Shown here: positions 34,467 to 44,570 of the stretch, piece after piece
How positions within the stretch are numbered: the stretch's first letter is position 1
Layout of the letters: each line of letters begins with the position of its first letter
From: Maribacter algarum (ex Zhang et al. 2020)
GTDB taxonomy: Bacteria > Bacteroidota > Bacteroidia > Flavobacteriales > Flavobacteriaceae
Reading direction: 5' to 3'
Assembly: GCF_005885635.1 (NCBI RefSeq)
Contig: NZ_VATY01000001.1
Location: forward strand, 992,001 to 1,056,000
DNA: 64,000 nucleotides
Program-made: the position numbers and the translations under genes
The notes under the pieces: generated by a model
Seen by the model: the letters and a program-made list of their open reading frames with translations, nothing else
What the model was told of the DNA's origin: nothing
Database searches by the model: none

Positions 34467-34550
34467 GTCTGCTGTTTTTATTGATTAGTCTTTCAAAATA
34501 CAACATGCCTCCCTTAAAAACAAGGGATTAACAAAACCTTAGAAATAGCT

Positions 34551-34973
34551 TTAATTAATTGGAATTCTAATTTCAAAATCCCCCTTCATCTCGAACGAGC
34601 ATTCATCAAAACTTGGCGGGCCGAAGGTTTTTAGTTTTCCTATGGAAAACCCAAGAGGTTCTTTAGGGATTCCAATAAAATTGGTGTCCATCTCCTTGTT
34701 GCCATTTTCATCGTGGAAAATACAAACCGCATATTCACCATTTGGTAAATCGGGAAGGTCAATACGCGTAACACCTTCCTCCGCCTTAGTAAAAATCCCT
34801 GCAAAGGCCTTTTCATTTTTTAAAAAAGTGTCTTTGTTAGTATAGACACCAACTGCAATGAACCCATCAGAAGATTGCACATCCTCAACTAAAATGGTAA
34901 GTGTATTTTGTGAAAACGCCAGAAATGGTAGACACATTAAAAGGGAGAAAATAAGTGTTTTACGCTGAAGCAT
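34551..34973 (-). CDS. Exported DUF2141 protein
   Basis: The 140-residue protein has a signal peptide (LIFSLLMCLPFLAFSQN) and the DUF2141 beta-sandwich LTILVEDVQSSDGFIAVGVYTNKDTFLKNEKAFAG, then LPNGEYAVCIFHDENGNKEMDTNFIGIPKEPLGFS. The family is periplasmic or secreted and uncharacterised; the D-x-N-x-N-x-x-x-D-x-N segment could bind calcium. It begins 6 bases after the neighbouring leftward gene stop, so the two form an operon. Confidence 0.85.
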   Translation of the reverse strand: MLQRKTLIFSLLMCLPFLAFSQNTLTILVEDVQSSDGFIAVGVYTNKDTFLKNEKAFAGIFTKAEEGVTRIDLPDLPNGEYAVCIFHDENGNKEMDTNFIGIPKEPLGFSIGKLKTFGPPSFDECSFEMKGDFEIRIPIN

Positions 34974-34979
34974 TCACTT

Positions 34980-35429
34980 TTAGTTTCCTTCGGACATTTT
35001 ATTTTGAAGTTCAATTTTACCCTTGAAAAATTTGAACATTTCAACCGTTTCCAGTGAGTCTTTCATATTCAAAAATAGTTGTGAAGAATCTTTGTTCACC
35101 AACCGGATTTTTTGATTTTCAAAATTATCAACAAAAACATACACCTTTCTATCCGTAAGGGTGTCTTTAAATTCTTGATAAACACCTTTTCCTTTTTCAA
35201 AGGCCGAAAAACCATTTAATCGAACCATTGGTGGAATCTTGTCCACCCACTCCACTTGATTCAAATCTTTAAAAGCCAAATTGTGATAATAAATTCCAGA
35301 TAGTATTGTCATTTTATCAGGCTCAATTCGTGTCCAATTTTTATAATGAGCAGCAAAAGCCATTAAACAGACGATAACCGTTAGAACGATTAAGGTATTC
35401 CAAAGCCAATGTCTTTTTTTGCCGGCCAT
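34980..35429 (-). CDS. Single-pass membrane protein of unknown function
   Basis: The 149-residue protein has a basic start and one membrane helix (LWNTLIVLTVIVCLMAFAAHY). The rest is a small, probably periplasmic, mixed alpha/beta domain (ILSGIYYHNLAFKDLNQVEWVDKIPPMVRLNGFSAFEKGKGVYQEFKD, then VYVFVDNFENQKIRLV). I do not recognise a family. It is transcribed together with the DUF2141 gene. Confidence 0.7.
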   Translation of the reverse strand: MAGKKRHWLWNTLIVLTVIVCLMAFAAHYKNWTRIEPDKMTILSGIYYHNLAFKDLNQVEWVDKIPPMVRLNGFSAFEKGKGVYQEFKDTLTDRKVYVFVDNFENQKIRLVNKDSSQLFLNMKDSLETVEMFKFFKGKIELQNKMSEGN

Positions 35430-35607
35430 TTTTTTGGTTCGTTTAAGTCTTGAGTAGTATATCCAAAGATAGGACTTAACACTGTAACCATAACGTATAC
35501 TTCGGGGTAACTATTGCCACCAATACTCATTAAATAAGGTAATCACTTTTTACATCTATAGTATTAGATTATCCCTATATTTAAACGACAAAAATTCAAC
35601 CCACCTT

Positions 35608-38394
35608 ATGAAAAAATTCATCGTTCTATTTGTCCTATTTATCTCTTTTTCAGTTGTTGCACAAAAGCAAGTTCTTGACCACTCTGATTATGCCAAATGG
35701 AATACCATCAAAGGTTCACTGTTGTCTCCTGATGGAGAAAATATATTGTATTCATTGGAACAGGGTGAAAAAGATAATTTTTTAAAGATTAAAGACCTTA
35801 AAGGAGCCTATGTCTTTGAGCACGAGAGAAGTTCAAAGGGAATTTTCGATTATGACTCGAAGCATGTATTCTTCACGATAAAGGCTTGGAAAGACAGTGT
35901 TACAGTGATGAAGAGTAGAAAGGTCAAGAAAAAAAATTTACCAAAAGACTCGTTGGGCATCCTAAATTTGGCAACAGGAAAACTTATCAAGGTTGCCCCT
36001 ATTAAATCCTACAAAATTCCTGAAAAATGGTCAGGTTATATAGCTTACATGTTAGAGGAAATCAAGGAAAAGAAGAAGGAAGAACCAAAAGATTCCCTTC
36101 AAGAAAAAGAAAAAAAGAAAAAGAAACCTAAGAAAGTAGGGAAGAAAAATGGGTATCATGTTGTGCTTAGGAATCTGGAAACCCAAAAAGAAGATACCTT
36201 AAAGTTTGTAACGCATTACACGTTTGCCAAAAAAGGAGCGTTTTTCGCCTATACAACAACAGGTATCGATAAAGAAGGCGATTCGGGAGTATTCGTTTTG
36301 AACTTAGCAACTGATGAAACCCATAATATTTACAGTACAAAAAAGGGAAAATACTTTCAGCTTGAATTTAGCGAATCAGGTAAAAACTTAGGTTTTGTTG
36401 TAGATACCGATACCACTAAAGTTCAAACTCGACCGAATGAACTTTTCCATTGGAAAGAAGGAAATGCAAGAGCCGAAAAGTTGGTTGATTCTGAAAGTGC
36501 ACCAAAAGGATATCTGGTTTCATCAGATGGAAAAGTGAGCTTCTCAAAAGATGACTCAAAATTGTTCTTTGGGCTTCGAAAACCACCTGTTATCAAAGAT
36601 ACCACACTAACCAAGGAAGAAATTGTAAATGTCGAAGTATGGACTTATGACGAACCTCAGCTCTACACCGTGCAAGAACTACAGCTGAAAAATGACACAA
36701 TTAGATCTTATCAAACAGCAATTCATCTAAAGAATAATAAACTAGTACAATTGGCAACTTTCGATTATCCAAATAGTCAGTTGGGCGATGAAGGTAATGC
36801 CCAATATGCCATGGTCAATACCAAAAGACCTTATGAGTTGCAAAGCCAATGGACTGGCAATAGAAATTACGATTATAACATTATAAATACAGTTACCGGA
36901 AACGTTCAAGCCCAAATTAAAAAATCAGAACGGCTGAGGTTAAGCCCGAAAGCGGAGTATGCGTTCGGTTACAGTCGAAAGGATACCACTTGGGTGGCTT
37001 ATAGTACCGATTCGGGTGCTCGCACTGAACTTACAAAAAACAAAGGATTTTTTAATGAATGGCATGATTATCCCGACCACCCATATCCCTATGGCTATGC
37101 TGGATTCTCAAAAGACGATAAAACGCTACTGCTCTATGACCGCTATGATATTTGGGAATTTAACCCAAAAACAGGCGAGGGCAATCGATTGACCAAAGGT
37201 CGGGAGACGAAAACTAGATACCGCTATGAATGGTTAGATGAAGAAGAGCGTTTCTTAGATCCGAAAAAAAATTGGTTGCTATCAACCTTTGATGAGGCCA
37301 CTAAAAATTCAGGGTACGCCTCCTACAATCCCAGGAATAAGAAATTGGAGCAATTAATTTCAGGACCTTATCGTTATGCAAACACCAAAAAAGCCAAACT
37401 GAGCAATCAATTGTTGTTTACCAAAGAGTCCTTTGAAGTTTTTCCTGATTTGCATACCAGTGACGTGACCTTTAAAACGGTAACTACAGTAAGCGATGCC
37501 AACCCGCAGCAAGAATCGTACAATTGGGGTAGTAATGAATTGGTCAACTGGACTTCCTTGGATGGAAAAGAACTTACAGGAATGCTTGTCAAACCTGAAA
37601 ATTTTGACCCGAATAAGAAATATCCGATGATAGTCAATTTTTATGAACGTAGTTCTGACGGACTTCATAGACATAGGGCACCAAGAGCCGAAAGGTCAAC
37701 CATCAATTACAGTTTTTACACCAGCCGCGGGTATGTGATTTTCAATCCTGATGTGGCATACCGTGTTGGTTATCCAGGGGAGAGTGCATACAACTGTGTA
37801 ATTCCCGGAGTCACTTCATTAATTGAAAAAGGATTTATTGACAAAGACAATATCGGAGTACAAGGTCATAGTTGGGGTGGTTATCAAATTGCTTATTTGG
37901 TCACGAGAACCGATATTTTCAAAGCTGCAGAATCCGGAGCTCCGGTACCCAATATGATTAGTGCCTACGGTGGAATACGCTGGTGGACAGGCTTAAGTCG
38001 ACAGTTTCAATATGAACATACACAAAGTAGAATTGGAGGAACACCTTGGGAATATCCAGCACGATATATTGAAAATTCACCCATTTTCAATATTGACAAA
38101 ATAAATACACCCCTATTGATTATGCACAATGATGCAGATGGACACGTACCTTGGTATCAAGGAATCGAGTTCTTTGTAAGTTTGAGAAGGCTCGGCAAAC
38201 CATCATGGTTTTTGAATTATAATGGAGAGCCGCATTGGCCGCTAAAACTACAGAACCGAAAAGATTTCAGCATTCGAATGGCACAGTTTTTTGACTATTA
38301 TTTAAAAGGGAATTCAAAGCCCATTTGGATGGAAAGAGGTGTCCCTGCGATAGAAAAAGGAATTAATCAAGGCTATGAGTTAATAGATGAATAA
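35608..38394 (+). CDS. Exported prolyl-oligopeptidase-family (S9) serine peptidase
   Basis: The 928-residue protein has a signal peptide (FIVLFVLFISFSVVAQ), a long beta-propeller-like region with a Lys-rich insertion at ~150-175, and a C-terminal alpha/beta-hydrolase catalytic domain. The nucleophile elbow is GVQGHSWGGYQIAYL; the acid is in LLIMHNDADGHVPW and the His in NGEPHWPL. Family members cleave dipeptides or oligopeptides from the periplasm. It is monocistronic, and the neighbour on the right converges. Confidence 0.9.
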   Translation: MKKFIVLFVLFISFSVVAQKQVLDHSDYAKWNTIKGSLLSPDGENILYSLEQGEKDNFLKIKDLKGAYVFEHERSSKGIFDYDSKHVFFTIKAWKDSVTVMKSRKVKKKNLPKDSLGILNLATGKLIKVAPIKSYKIPEKWSGYIAYMLEEIKEKKKEEPKDSLQEKEKKKKKPKKVGKKNGYHVVLRNLETQKEDTLKFVTHYTFAKKGAFFAYTTTGIDKEGDSGVFVLNLATDETHNIYSTKKGKYFQLEFSESGKNLGFVVDTDTTKVQTRPNELFHWKEGNARAEKLVDSESAPKGYLVSSDGKVSFSKDDSKLFFGLRKPPVIKDTTLTKEEIVNVEVWTYDEPQLYTVQELQLKNDTIRSYQTAIHLKNNKLVQLATFDYPNSQLGDEGNAQYAMVNTKRPYELQSQWTGNRNYDYNIINTVTGNVQAQIKKSERLRLSPKAEYAFGYSRKDTTWVAYSTDSGARTELTKNKGFFNEWHDYPDHPYPYGYAGFSKDDKTLLLYDRYDIWEFNPKTGEGNRLTKGRETKTRYRYEWLDEEERFLDPKKNWLLSTFDEATKNSGYASYNPRNKKLEQLISGPYRYANTKKAKLSNQLLFTKESFEVFPDLHTSDVTFKTVTTVSDANPQQESYNWGSNELVNWTSLDGKELTGMLVKPENFDPNKKYPMIVNFYERSSDGLHRHRAPRAERSTINYSFYTSRGYVIFNPDVAYRVGYPGESAYNCVIPGVTSLIEKGFIDKDNIGVQGHSWGGYQIAYLVTRTDIFKAAESGAPVPNMISAYGGIRWWTGLSRQFQYEHTQSRIGGTPWEYPARYIENSPIFNIDKINTPLLIMHNDADGHVPWYQGIEFFVSLRRLGKPSWFLNYNGEPHWPLKLQNRKDFSIRMAQFFDYYLKGNSKPIWMERGVPAIEKGINQGYELIDE

Positions 38395-38408
38395 TTCTCA
38401 GCAATGTA

Positions 38409-39545
38409 TTATTTGAAATTGTAGACCATTCCTAATTGAATTACATTCGAGTAAAAATTATCTATGGTATACACTTCAAAACCGGCATTTAAGGTTGTGA
38501 AATTCTCAACTCGATAGGATAGACTACCTGTATAGCGCTCGAAATTTGGTTGGCCGACCTCCGAAAAAATTGAGGCATCCGCAAGCATTTGAAACGGGCT
38601 GTTATCAGAACCAATGCCCAAGGCAAATCCACCACCACCATAGGTCCTTTTAGCTGCCATCCAATACGGATAGCTGTCCCTACGGTTTATGGTGCCTAAA
38701 CTATAGGCAGCCTCAATAAGCGGGGATACCCGAAACAATTCTGATTCAAATAGAAGAAATTCTGTCCTAGCAGAAACTATAAAATCAGCGTGTTCATCAG
38801 AATAATAATTCGTTTCGAAAGCTGCAGCTTGTTTCAATCTTTTGGTCAATTGAAATGTATTGTAGTTCGTAAATTGTGTTCGATAAATCTCAAGAACGTG
38901 ACCTGGTCCAGTTCTCACGGGAAAATACTCCAACCCAACCCTATTCAATCTCTTCTCTCCTTTCAAGTTAGCTCCAATACCAAGTTGATAATAGGTTTGG
39001 CTTTCATTGTCCCGCTCTAATCGTGCCCTAGCCGAGTAACCGAATTTTAAGGAGTCCGCTTTTTTAAAACGATATTCAAAGCCTATTAAATCCCTTCGCG
39101 TATTCACATTGTTCTCAGAAGTAAAGCTCAGACTGTACATAGAGCTTTGCGTACCCGAAAAACTATGAACATTCCATCTTTTATCATAGATATTTAAACT
39201 CACCACATTTGATAGTGTACTTGGTTCAAACACATCATTTATGGCATAGCTATTTGTACTAACCGAATTACCTTTCTCACGGCGAACAGACTCCGAAACA
39301 TCTTTTCGCAAGTTTGTAAGTCGAAGGACATTTTGACTCGTAAGCGATTTTAAAGGGGAAGCTTTTACCCTTTTTGGTTCTTTTCCTTTCTTTTTTGAAT
39401 TTGTAGAATCAGAAACTTTTAGAATATGCGCAGAGTTTGCAAGTGGCCTTTTTATCTCGGCTGTTACATTTGACCAAGTCGATGCACATCCTAAGAAAAA
39501 ACCGCCAATAAAAAGAAGTTTTGCGTATTCCGTTACTCTCATCAT
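38409..39545 (-). CDS. Probable outer-membrane beta-barrel protein with lipobox-like leader
   Basis: I use the ATG at 39545 (378 residues); an ATG eight codons earlier is in frame. The leader LLFIGGFFLGCAS looks like a lipoprotein signal. After a Lys/Ser-rich stretch, the protein from ~120 on consists of alternating short strands (YSLSFTSENNVNTRRDLIGFEYRFKKADSLKFGYSARARLERD and so on) and ends with ...NVIQLGMVYNFK, a C-terminal aromatic-basic strand typical of barrels. I do not recognise a family. It is convergent with the S9 peptidase gene. Confidence 0.55.
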   Translation of the reverse strand: MMRVTEYAKLLFIGGFFLGCASTWSNVTAEIKRPLANSAHILKVSDSTNSKKKGKEPKRVKASPLKSLTSQNVLRLTNLRKDVSESVRREKGNSVSTNSYAINDVFEPSTLSNVVSLNIYDKRWNVHSFSGTQSSMYSLSFTSENNVNTRRDLIGFEYRFKKADSLKFGYSARARLERDNESQTYYQLGIGANLKGEKRLNRVGLEYFPVRTGPGHVLEIYRTQFTNYNTFQLTKRLKQAAAFETNYYSDEHADFIVSARTEFLLFESELFRVSPLIEAAYSLGTINRRDSYPYWMAAKRTYGGGGFALGIGSDNSPFQMLADASIFSEVGQPNFERYTGSLSYRVENFTTLNAGFEVYTIDNFYSNVIQLGMVYNFK

Positions 39546-39731
39546 AACCCGCGAATTGTTTAATCGCATGCAATGAGATAGGTGTTCTGTTAAGACTCTC
39601 TTGGGGAGAATCTAACAAGAAACGAAATAGTAGCCATGGCAACATTTATATTAGTCAAATAGCCCATTTCCTCTATAAAGTGGAAAAATTGAACTTGCAA
39701 GGGCAAAATCCTTATCTTTATACTGAGTAAT

Positions 39732-40130
39732 ATGCTTAAAGTCACTTCCATAGCGGTTTCCTTGCTTATTCTAGTCCAAAGCTTTAATGTTCATATTGAT
39801 GACATTGTTGAGTTGGACGAGTTAATAGAGCATGCTCAATTTCACGCTGAGGAACATGGTGATAATTTCTTGGTCTTTATTTCAAAGCATTATGGTGAAC
39901 TCAAAGCCGAGCATAGTAAAAAGCATCAGGAAGAAAAAGAAGAACACGAGCAACTACCCTTCCAACATCAGTATCAGACCGCTTCGTTATACGCATTTGT
40001 ATTAAATCAAGCTCCGGCAAATCTTGTAGAAATAGAATTTGCTCTTGATCAGGACACCAATTTCTTTTATCAGGCCTCCTACCACTCCTTGGCTCAGGAA
40101 GGTCTTTTTCAACCGCCTCGGCAAGCATAA
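39732..40130 (+). CDS. Small His-rich exported protein upstream of the CzcA pump
   Basis: The 132-residue protein begins with a signal-like segment (KVTSIAVSLLILVQSFN) and has many His residues in the mature part (EHAQFHAEEHGDNF, SKHYGELKAEHSKKHQEEKEEHEQLPFQHQYQ), with a strongly acidic/His character that would suit metal binding. It lies 76 bases before the metal efflux pump gene in the same direction. I infer a periplasmic metal-binding or sensing role. I know of similar small proteins in front of CzcA-type pumps in Bacteroidota, without a proven function. Confidence 0.65.
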   Translation: MLKVTSIAVSLLILVQSFNVHIDDIVELDELIEHAQFHAEEHGDNFLVFISKHYGELKAEHSKKHQEEKEEHEQLPFQHQYQTASLYAFVLNQAPANLVEIEFALDQDTNFFYQASYHSLAQEGLFQPPRQA

Positions 40131-40206
40131 TCCCACTTTTTAAGTTTTATAATTTCACGGCGCTTCTTGAGCATCGTGTTTTCGGTAATTCCTATTTATT
40201 TGGATT

Positions 40207-43200
40207 ATGCTTTCATACATCATTAATTTCAGTATTCGGAACAAGTTTATTGTATTCCTGTTTACCCTATTCATTGTAGGCTTCGGATTGTATTCATTGA
40301 CTCAAATTCCAATTGGGGCGGTTCCCGATGTAACCAATAATCAGGTTCAGGTCATCACTACCTCAAGGAACCTTTCCACTCAAGATATGGAGCAGTTCAT
40401 CACTTACCCTGTGGAACTTGAAATGGCTAATTTACCAGGTGTTCAAGAGATTCGTTCTATTACCAAGTTCGGACTTTCAGTGGTAACTGTTGTCTTTGAT
40501 GACGACTTAGGTACTTACTTGCCCCGACAGTTGCTGGCGGAAAAAATCAAATCGGCTTCCGAGAAAATCCCTAAAGGTTTTGGTACTCCTCAAATGGGTC
40601 CAATTACGACAGGGCTTGGCGAAATTTACCAATACATCCTAGATGTAGAGCCAGAATATAAAGACCGTTACACAGCCACCGATTTACGCACCATTCAAGA
40701 TTGGGTTGTGAAGCGCCAACTCTCAGGCATTTCTGGAGTAGTAGAAGTAAATACTTGGGGTGGATTTCTAAAGCAGTTTGAAGTTGCTATCAAGACGGAA
40801 AAACTCAATGCCATGGGCATAACCGCCCAACAAGTATTTATGGCCTTGGAAAAGAACAATAGTGTAGCTGGTGGAGGTTACATAGAAAAGGTAAATCAAG
40901 CCTATTTTATTCGCGGGGAAGGCTTGGTCGAAAACTTTGAGGATATCAATAACATTGTCGTCAAGACTAATGAGGGCATTCCAGTTTATATCAAAGATTT
41001 GGCTGAAGTGGGCTACGGTAGCGCTATTCGCTTTGGAGCTATTACAGGAAACGGAGAAGGTGAAAAAGTATTGGGTCAGGTGATGATGCTGAAAGATGCA
41101 AACTCCAAAAAAGTTATTGACGCAGTAAACGAACGGGTCGCTTCTATTTCAAAATCACTCCCGGAAGGGGTTTATATCAATCCGATATTAGATAGAAGTA
41201 CACTCATTGCGAAAACAACCTATACCGTAACTGAAAATCTAATTCTAGGTTTTCTGATTGTCATTTTTGTGGTGGTACTTTTACTCGGAAATATACGTTC
41301 CGGCCTCGTGGTTGCTTCGGTGATTCCTTTATGCCTGCTCTTTGCACTCTCCTTGATGTATATTTTTGGAGTTGATGCCAATCTCATGAGTTTAGGGGCA
41401 ATAGATTTTGGAATCATAATTGACGGAGCCGTTATTATTGTTGAATTTATTGCCTTTCAAATGATGGTCAAAAGTTCGGAGCTTTCATCTTTGGAACCAA
41501 AGGAATTACAAGTGGAAAAAGATACCATAACCGAAAAAAGTTCCTCTAAAATGATGAACTCTGCCATCTTCGGGCAACTGATTATCCTAATTGTTTTTAT
41601 CCCTATTTTGGTCCTTAGTGGAATTGAGGGTAAAATGTTCAAACCCATGGCATTGACCTTCAGCTTTGCCTTAATCGGAGCGATGGTACTTTGTTTCACG
41701 TATGTTCCTGTAGTTGCCTCACTTTTCTTAAAACCCGAGAAACCCTCTGAGAAAAACATTTCGGTTCGGTTAATGCGATGGCTGAATGTCCGTTACGACC
41801 CAATAATCGATTGGGCTTTGAGAAGTAAAAAGTTGGTCCTAGGCATGGCTACTCTACTTTTATTATTGGCAATATTCATATTTTCAAGGATGGGTGGTGA
41901 ATTTGTGCCCACCTTGGATGAAGGGGATTTTGTGATTCAACCTGTCCTGAAAACAGGAACTTCTTTGGGTAAAACTGTAGAAATCACCACCAAAATAGAA
42001 CAAATTTTGTTGGAGGATTTCCCAGAAGTTGAACAGGTAGTCACGCGTATAGGAGCCGCTGAAGTTCCTACCGACCCTATGTCGATGGAAGAAAGCGATG
42101 TCATAATAACTTTAAAGCCTAAAAACGAATGGGTTTCTGCGGATAGTAAGGACGAACTAGCAAATAAGTTCAAAGAGGCCATGGCGATTATTCCAGGAAT
42201 GGAAGTTGAATTTACCCAACCCATTGAAATGCGATTCAATGAGCTCATTTCAGGAGTTCGGTCAGATGTAGCCATTAAGATTTTTGGGGATGACCTTGAG
42301 GTATTAAGCAAAAAAGGGAATGAAATCAAAACCCTCATCGAAAATGTTGAAGGTGCTTCAGATATTTCCGTGGAGAAAATCGTTGGACTCCCAGAAATGA
42401 ACGTTAAATATAATCGTGCAAAAATTGCCCGTTATGGACTTAACATTCAAGACCTCAACGACATGGTTTCGATGGGTTTTGCAGGGAAAACCGTAGGTAG
42501 TGTATTCGAGGGTGAAAAGCGCTTCGATTTGGTCGTTCGGTTAGCTTCTGAAAATCGAAAAGACATTGACAATCTTAAAAATCTGTATGCGGATATTCCT
42601 TCAGGAGGGAAGATTCCTTTAAGTGAATTAGCAGAGGTGAGTTATCAAAAAGGGGCTGCCAAAATCTCCCGCGATGACACGCGACGAAGAATCGTAGTAG
42701 GCATCAATGTTCGCGACCGTGATTTACAGTCCGTTGTGGATGATGTACAACACCTAATCGATGAAAACATAAAACTTCCGGTAGGATATAACATCACTTA
42801 CGGAGGGCAATTTGAAAACCTGCAAAGTGCTAAATCACGTTTGCTGGTCGCTGTTCCAATTGCGCTTTTGCTCATTTTTGTATTGCTCTATTTTGCTTTC
42901 AAATCCGTTCGGGAAGCGCTCCTGATTTACTCCGCAATCCCTTTAGCGGCGGTTGGAGGTGTTCTCTTACTTTGGATTCGTGGCATGCCCTTTAGCATCT
43001 CCGCAGGCGTTGGTTTTATTGCCCTTTTCGGAATAGCGGTGCTAAACGGAATTGTACTTATTGAACACTTTAAGGAACTCAAAAAACAACATTTCAATGA
43101 TATGGAAACCCTAATTAAGCAAGGCACAAAAGACCGATTGCGTGCCGTTTTATTGACCGCTTCCGCTGCAGCTTTAGGTTTTCTGCCTATGGCAATTTCA

Positions 43201-44535
43201 ACCAGTGCCGGAGCCGAAGTCCAGCGGCCGTTAGCTACAGTAGTTATTGGTGGTCTTATTACGGCTACACTTTTGACCTTGATTGTACTTCCTGTGCTAT
43301 ACGCTTTATTTGAAAAAGGGAAAAGTGGTGCTTCAAATAAGAACATCAATACGGTTCTCATACTTATCGGACTCGCATTTACATCAATAGGAAACGCCCA
43401 AGAGAATCCGAAAGATTTAGAAGAGCTCATCAATTTGGCCATTGAGAATAATGCAACCTTGAAAGCAGCAAGTTTGACTATGGAACGTTCGGAAGCCTTG
43501 TTGGGAAATGCATTTGATTTCGATAAAACGGAATTGTATTACAGTTATGACCAGAACAATTTAACTATTGGCAATCTACCTCTAAATGTGTTAGGCATTC
43601 AACAAGATTTTTTATTTCCAACGGTATATTTTGCCAAACGAAAAACGCAGAAAGCCAATTTTGCACTAAGTTCAAGTAATTATGCAGTGCAAGAAAAAGC
43701 CCTCAAACGTGAAGTGACTTTAGATTATTACCAATATCAATATGCAAAGGAGAAGGAAAATATCTATTTGCGTTTGGATAGTCTTTACCGAAATTTCGCT
43801 CACATGGCAAAGCGTCGTTTCGAGTTGGGAGAAACCAATTATTTGGAAAAAATAACCGCTTCTTCAAAACAACGCAAGTTGCAAATTGCACTGGAACAAG
43901 TGCAGGAAGATGTGTCCATAGCATACAATGAATTGATATCCAAAATTCAAATACCGAGTGGTATGATTATTAACTATGAGCTCATCGGAAAAATCCCCTT
44001 AAACGTTGTAAACATTAACGAAACAGTCGAAATGGATTTTTCTAGAAACATGATTGACCTAGCCTACGCACAGCGCAAACAAGAGACACAACAGTTACTA
44101 CCAGATATCAGTTTGAACTATTTTCAGGGAACGAATAGTGCCGTAAATGGGAACTTAATCGGCTACCAGGCCGGACTTAAAATTCCACTATTATTTTCAG
44201 GGAATGCCTCCCGAATCAAAGCATCTAAAATTGCTGAAGAAATCGCTATTGAAGAATCAAAAGCTTTTGAAATAAGATTAAAAACAAGATATACAGAATT
44301 ACAATCGCAATATGAAAAATTTGCTAAGGCTTTGGACTATTACGAAACCGAAGGCAGTGAGCTATCAGAAGAAATTCTGAAGACGGCAGAGCTGAGCTTT
44401 AGAAATGGGGAAATTGATTTTTTCCAGTATATACAAAGTATCGAAAATGCCTATGAAATTCAGTTGGACCGACTTGATAATTTAAATCGGTATAATCAAA
44501 CAGTCATTCAATTGAATTATATCACTATAAATTAG
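40207..44535 (+). CDS. CzcA/CusA-type heavy-metal RND pump fused to a TolC/CzcC-like outer-membrane factor
   Basis: The 1442-residue protein is a fusion. Residues 1-~1040 are a heavy-metal RND pump with twelve membrane segments and the proton-relay Asp in IDFGIIIDGAVIIVEF (helix 4). About residue 1043-1063 is a signal-peptide-like segment (NINTVLILIGLAFTSIGNAQ). Residues ~1066-1442 are a TolC/CzcC-type outer-membrane factor (LINLAIENNATLKAASLTMERSEALLG, ETNYLEKITASSKQRKLQI, FRNGEIDFFQYIQSIENAYEIQL). The periplasmic adaptor gene follows after 35 bases. It should export Cu, Zn, Co or Cd; which metal is not clear. Confidence 0.92.
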   Translation: MLSYIINFSIRNKFIVFLFTLFIVGFGLYSLTQIPIGAVPDVTNNQVQVITTSRNLSTQDMEQFITYPVELEMANLPGVQEIRSITKFGLSVVTVVFDDDLGTYLPRQLLAEKIKSASEKIPKGFGTPQMGPITTGLGEIYQYILDVEPEYKDRYTATDLRTIQDWVVKRQLSGISGVVEVNTWGGFLKQFEVAIKTEKLNAMGITAQQVFMALEKNNSVAGGGYIEKVNQAYFIRGEGLVENFEDINNIVVKTNEGIPVYIKDLAEVGYGSAIRFGAITGNGEGEKVLGQVMMLKDANSKKVIDAVNERVASISKSLPEGVYINPILDRSTLIAKTTYTVTENLILGFLIVIFVVVLLLGNIRSGLVVASVIPLCLLFALSLMYIFGVDANLMSLGAIDFGIIIDGAVIIVEFIAFQMMVKSSELSSLEPKELQVEKDTITEKSSSKMMNSAIFGQLIILIVFIPILVLSGIEGKMFKPMALTFSFALIGAMVLCFTYVPVVASLFLKPEKPSEKNISVRLMRWLNVRYDPIIDWALRSKKLVLGMATLLLLLAIFIFSRMGGEFVPTLDEGDFVIQPVLKTGTSLGKTVEITTKIEQILLEDFPEVEQVVTRIGAAEVPTDPMSMEESDVIITLKPKNEWVSADSKDELANKFKEAMAIIPGMEVEFTQPIEMRFNELISGVRSDVAIKIFGDDLEVLSKKGNEIKTLIENVEGASDISVEKIVGLPEMNVKYNRAKIARYGLNIQDLNDMVSMGFAGKTVGSVFEGEKRFDLVVRLASENRKDIDNLKNLYADIPSGGKIPLSELAEVSYQKGAAKISRDDTRRRIVVGINVRDRDLQSVVDDVQHLIDENIKLPVGYNITYGGQFENLQSAKSRLLVAVPIALLLIFVLLYFAFKSVREALLIYSAIPLAAVGGVLLLWIRGMPFSISAGVGFIALFGIAVLNGIVLIEHFKELKKQHFNDMETLIKQGTKDRLRAVLLTASAAALGFLPMAISTSAGAEVQRPLATVVIGGLITATLLTLIVLPVLYALFEKGKSGASNKNINTVLILIGLAFTSIGNAQENPKDLEELINLAIENNATLKAASLTMERSEALLGNAFDFDKTELYYSYDQNNLTIGNLPLNVLGIQQDFLFPTVYFAKRKTQKANFALSSSNYAVQEKALKREVTLDYYQYQYAKEKENIYLRLDSLYRNFAHMAKRRFELGETNYLEKITASSKQRKLQIALEQVQEDVSIAYNELISKIQIPSGMIINYELIGKIPLNVVNINETVEMDFSRNMIDLAYAQRKQETQQLLPDISLNYFQGTNSAVNGNLIGYQAGLKIPLLFSGNASRIKASKIAEEIAIEESKAFEIRLKTRYTELQSQYEKFAKALDYYETEGSELSEEILKTAELSFRNGEIDFFQYIQSIENAYEIQLDRLDNLNRYNQTVIQLNYITIN

Positions 44536-44570
44536 ATTAGCGGCCAAGAACCCAATCAAAATATAACAAC

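Noticed and set aside
42927-43442. 171-residue reverse frame inside the CzcA fusion gene
   Set aside because: Antisense shadow of a conserved membrane region; low-complexity composition.
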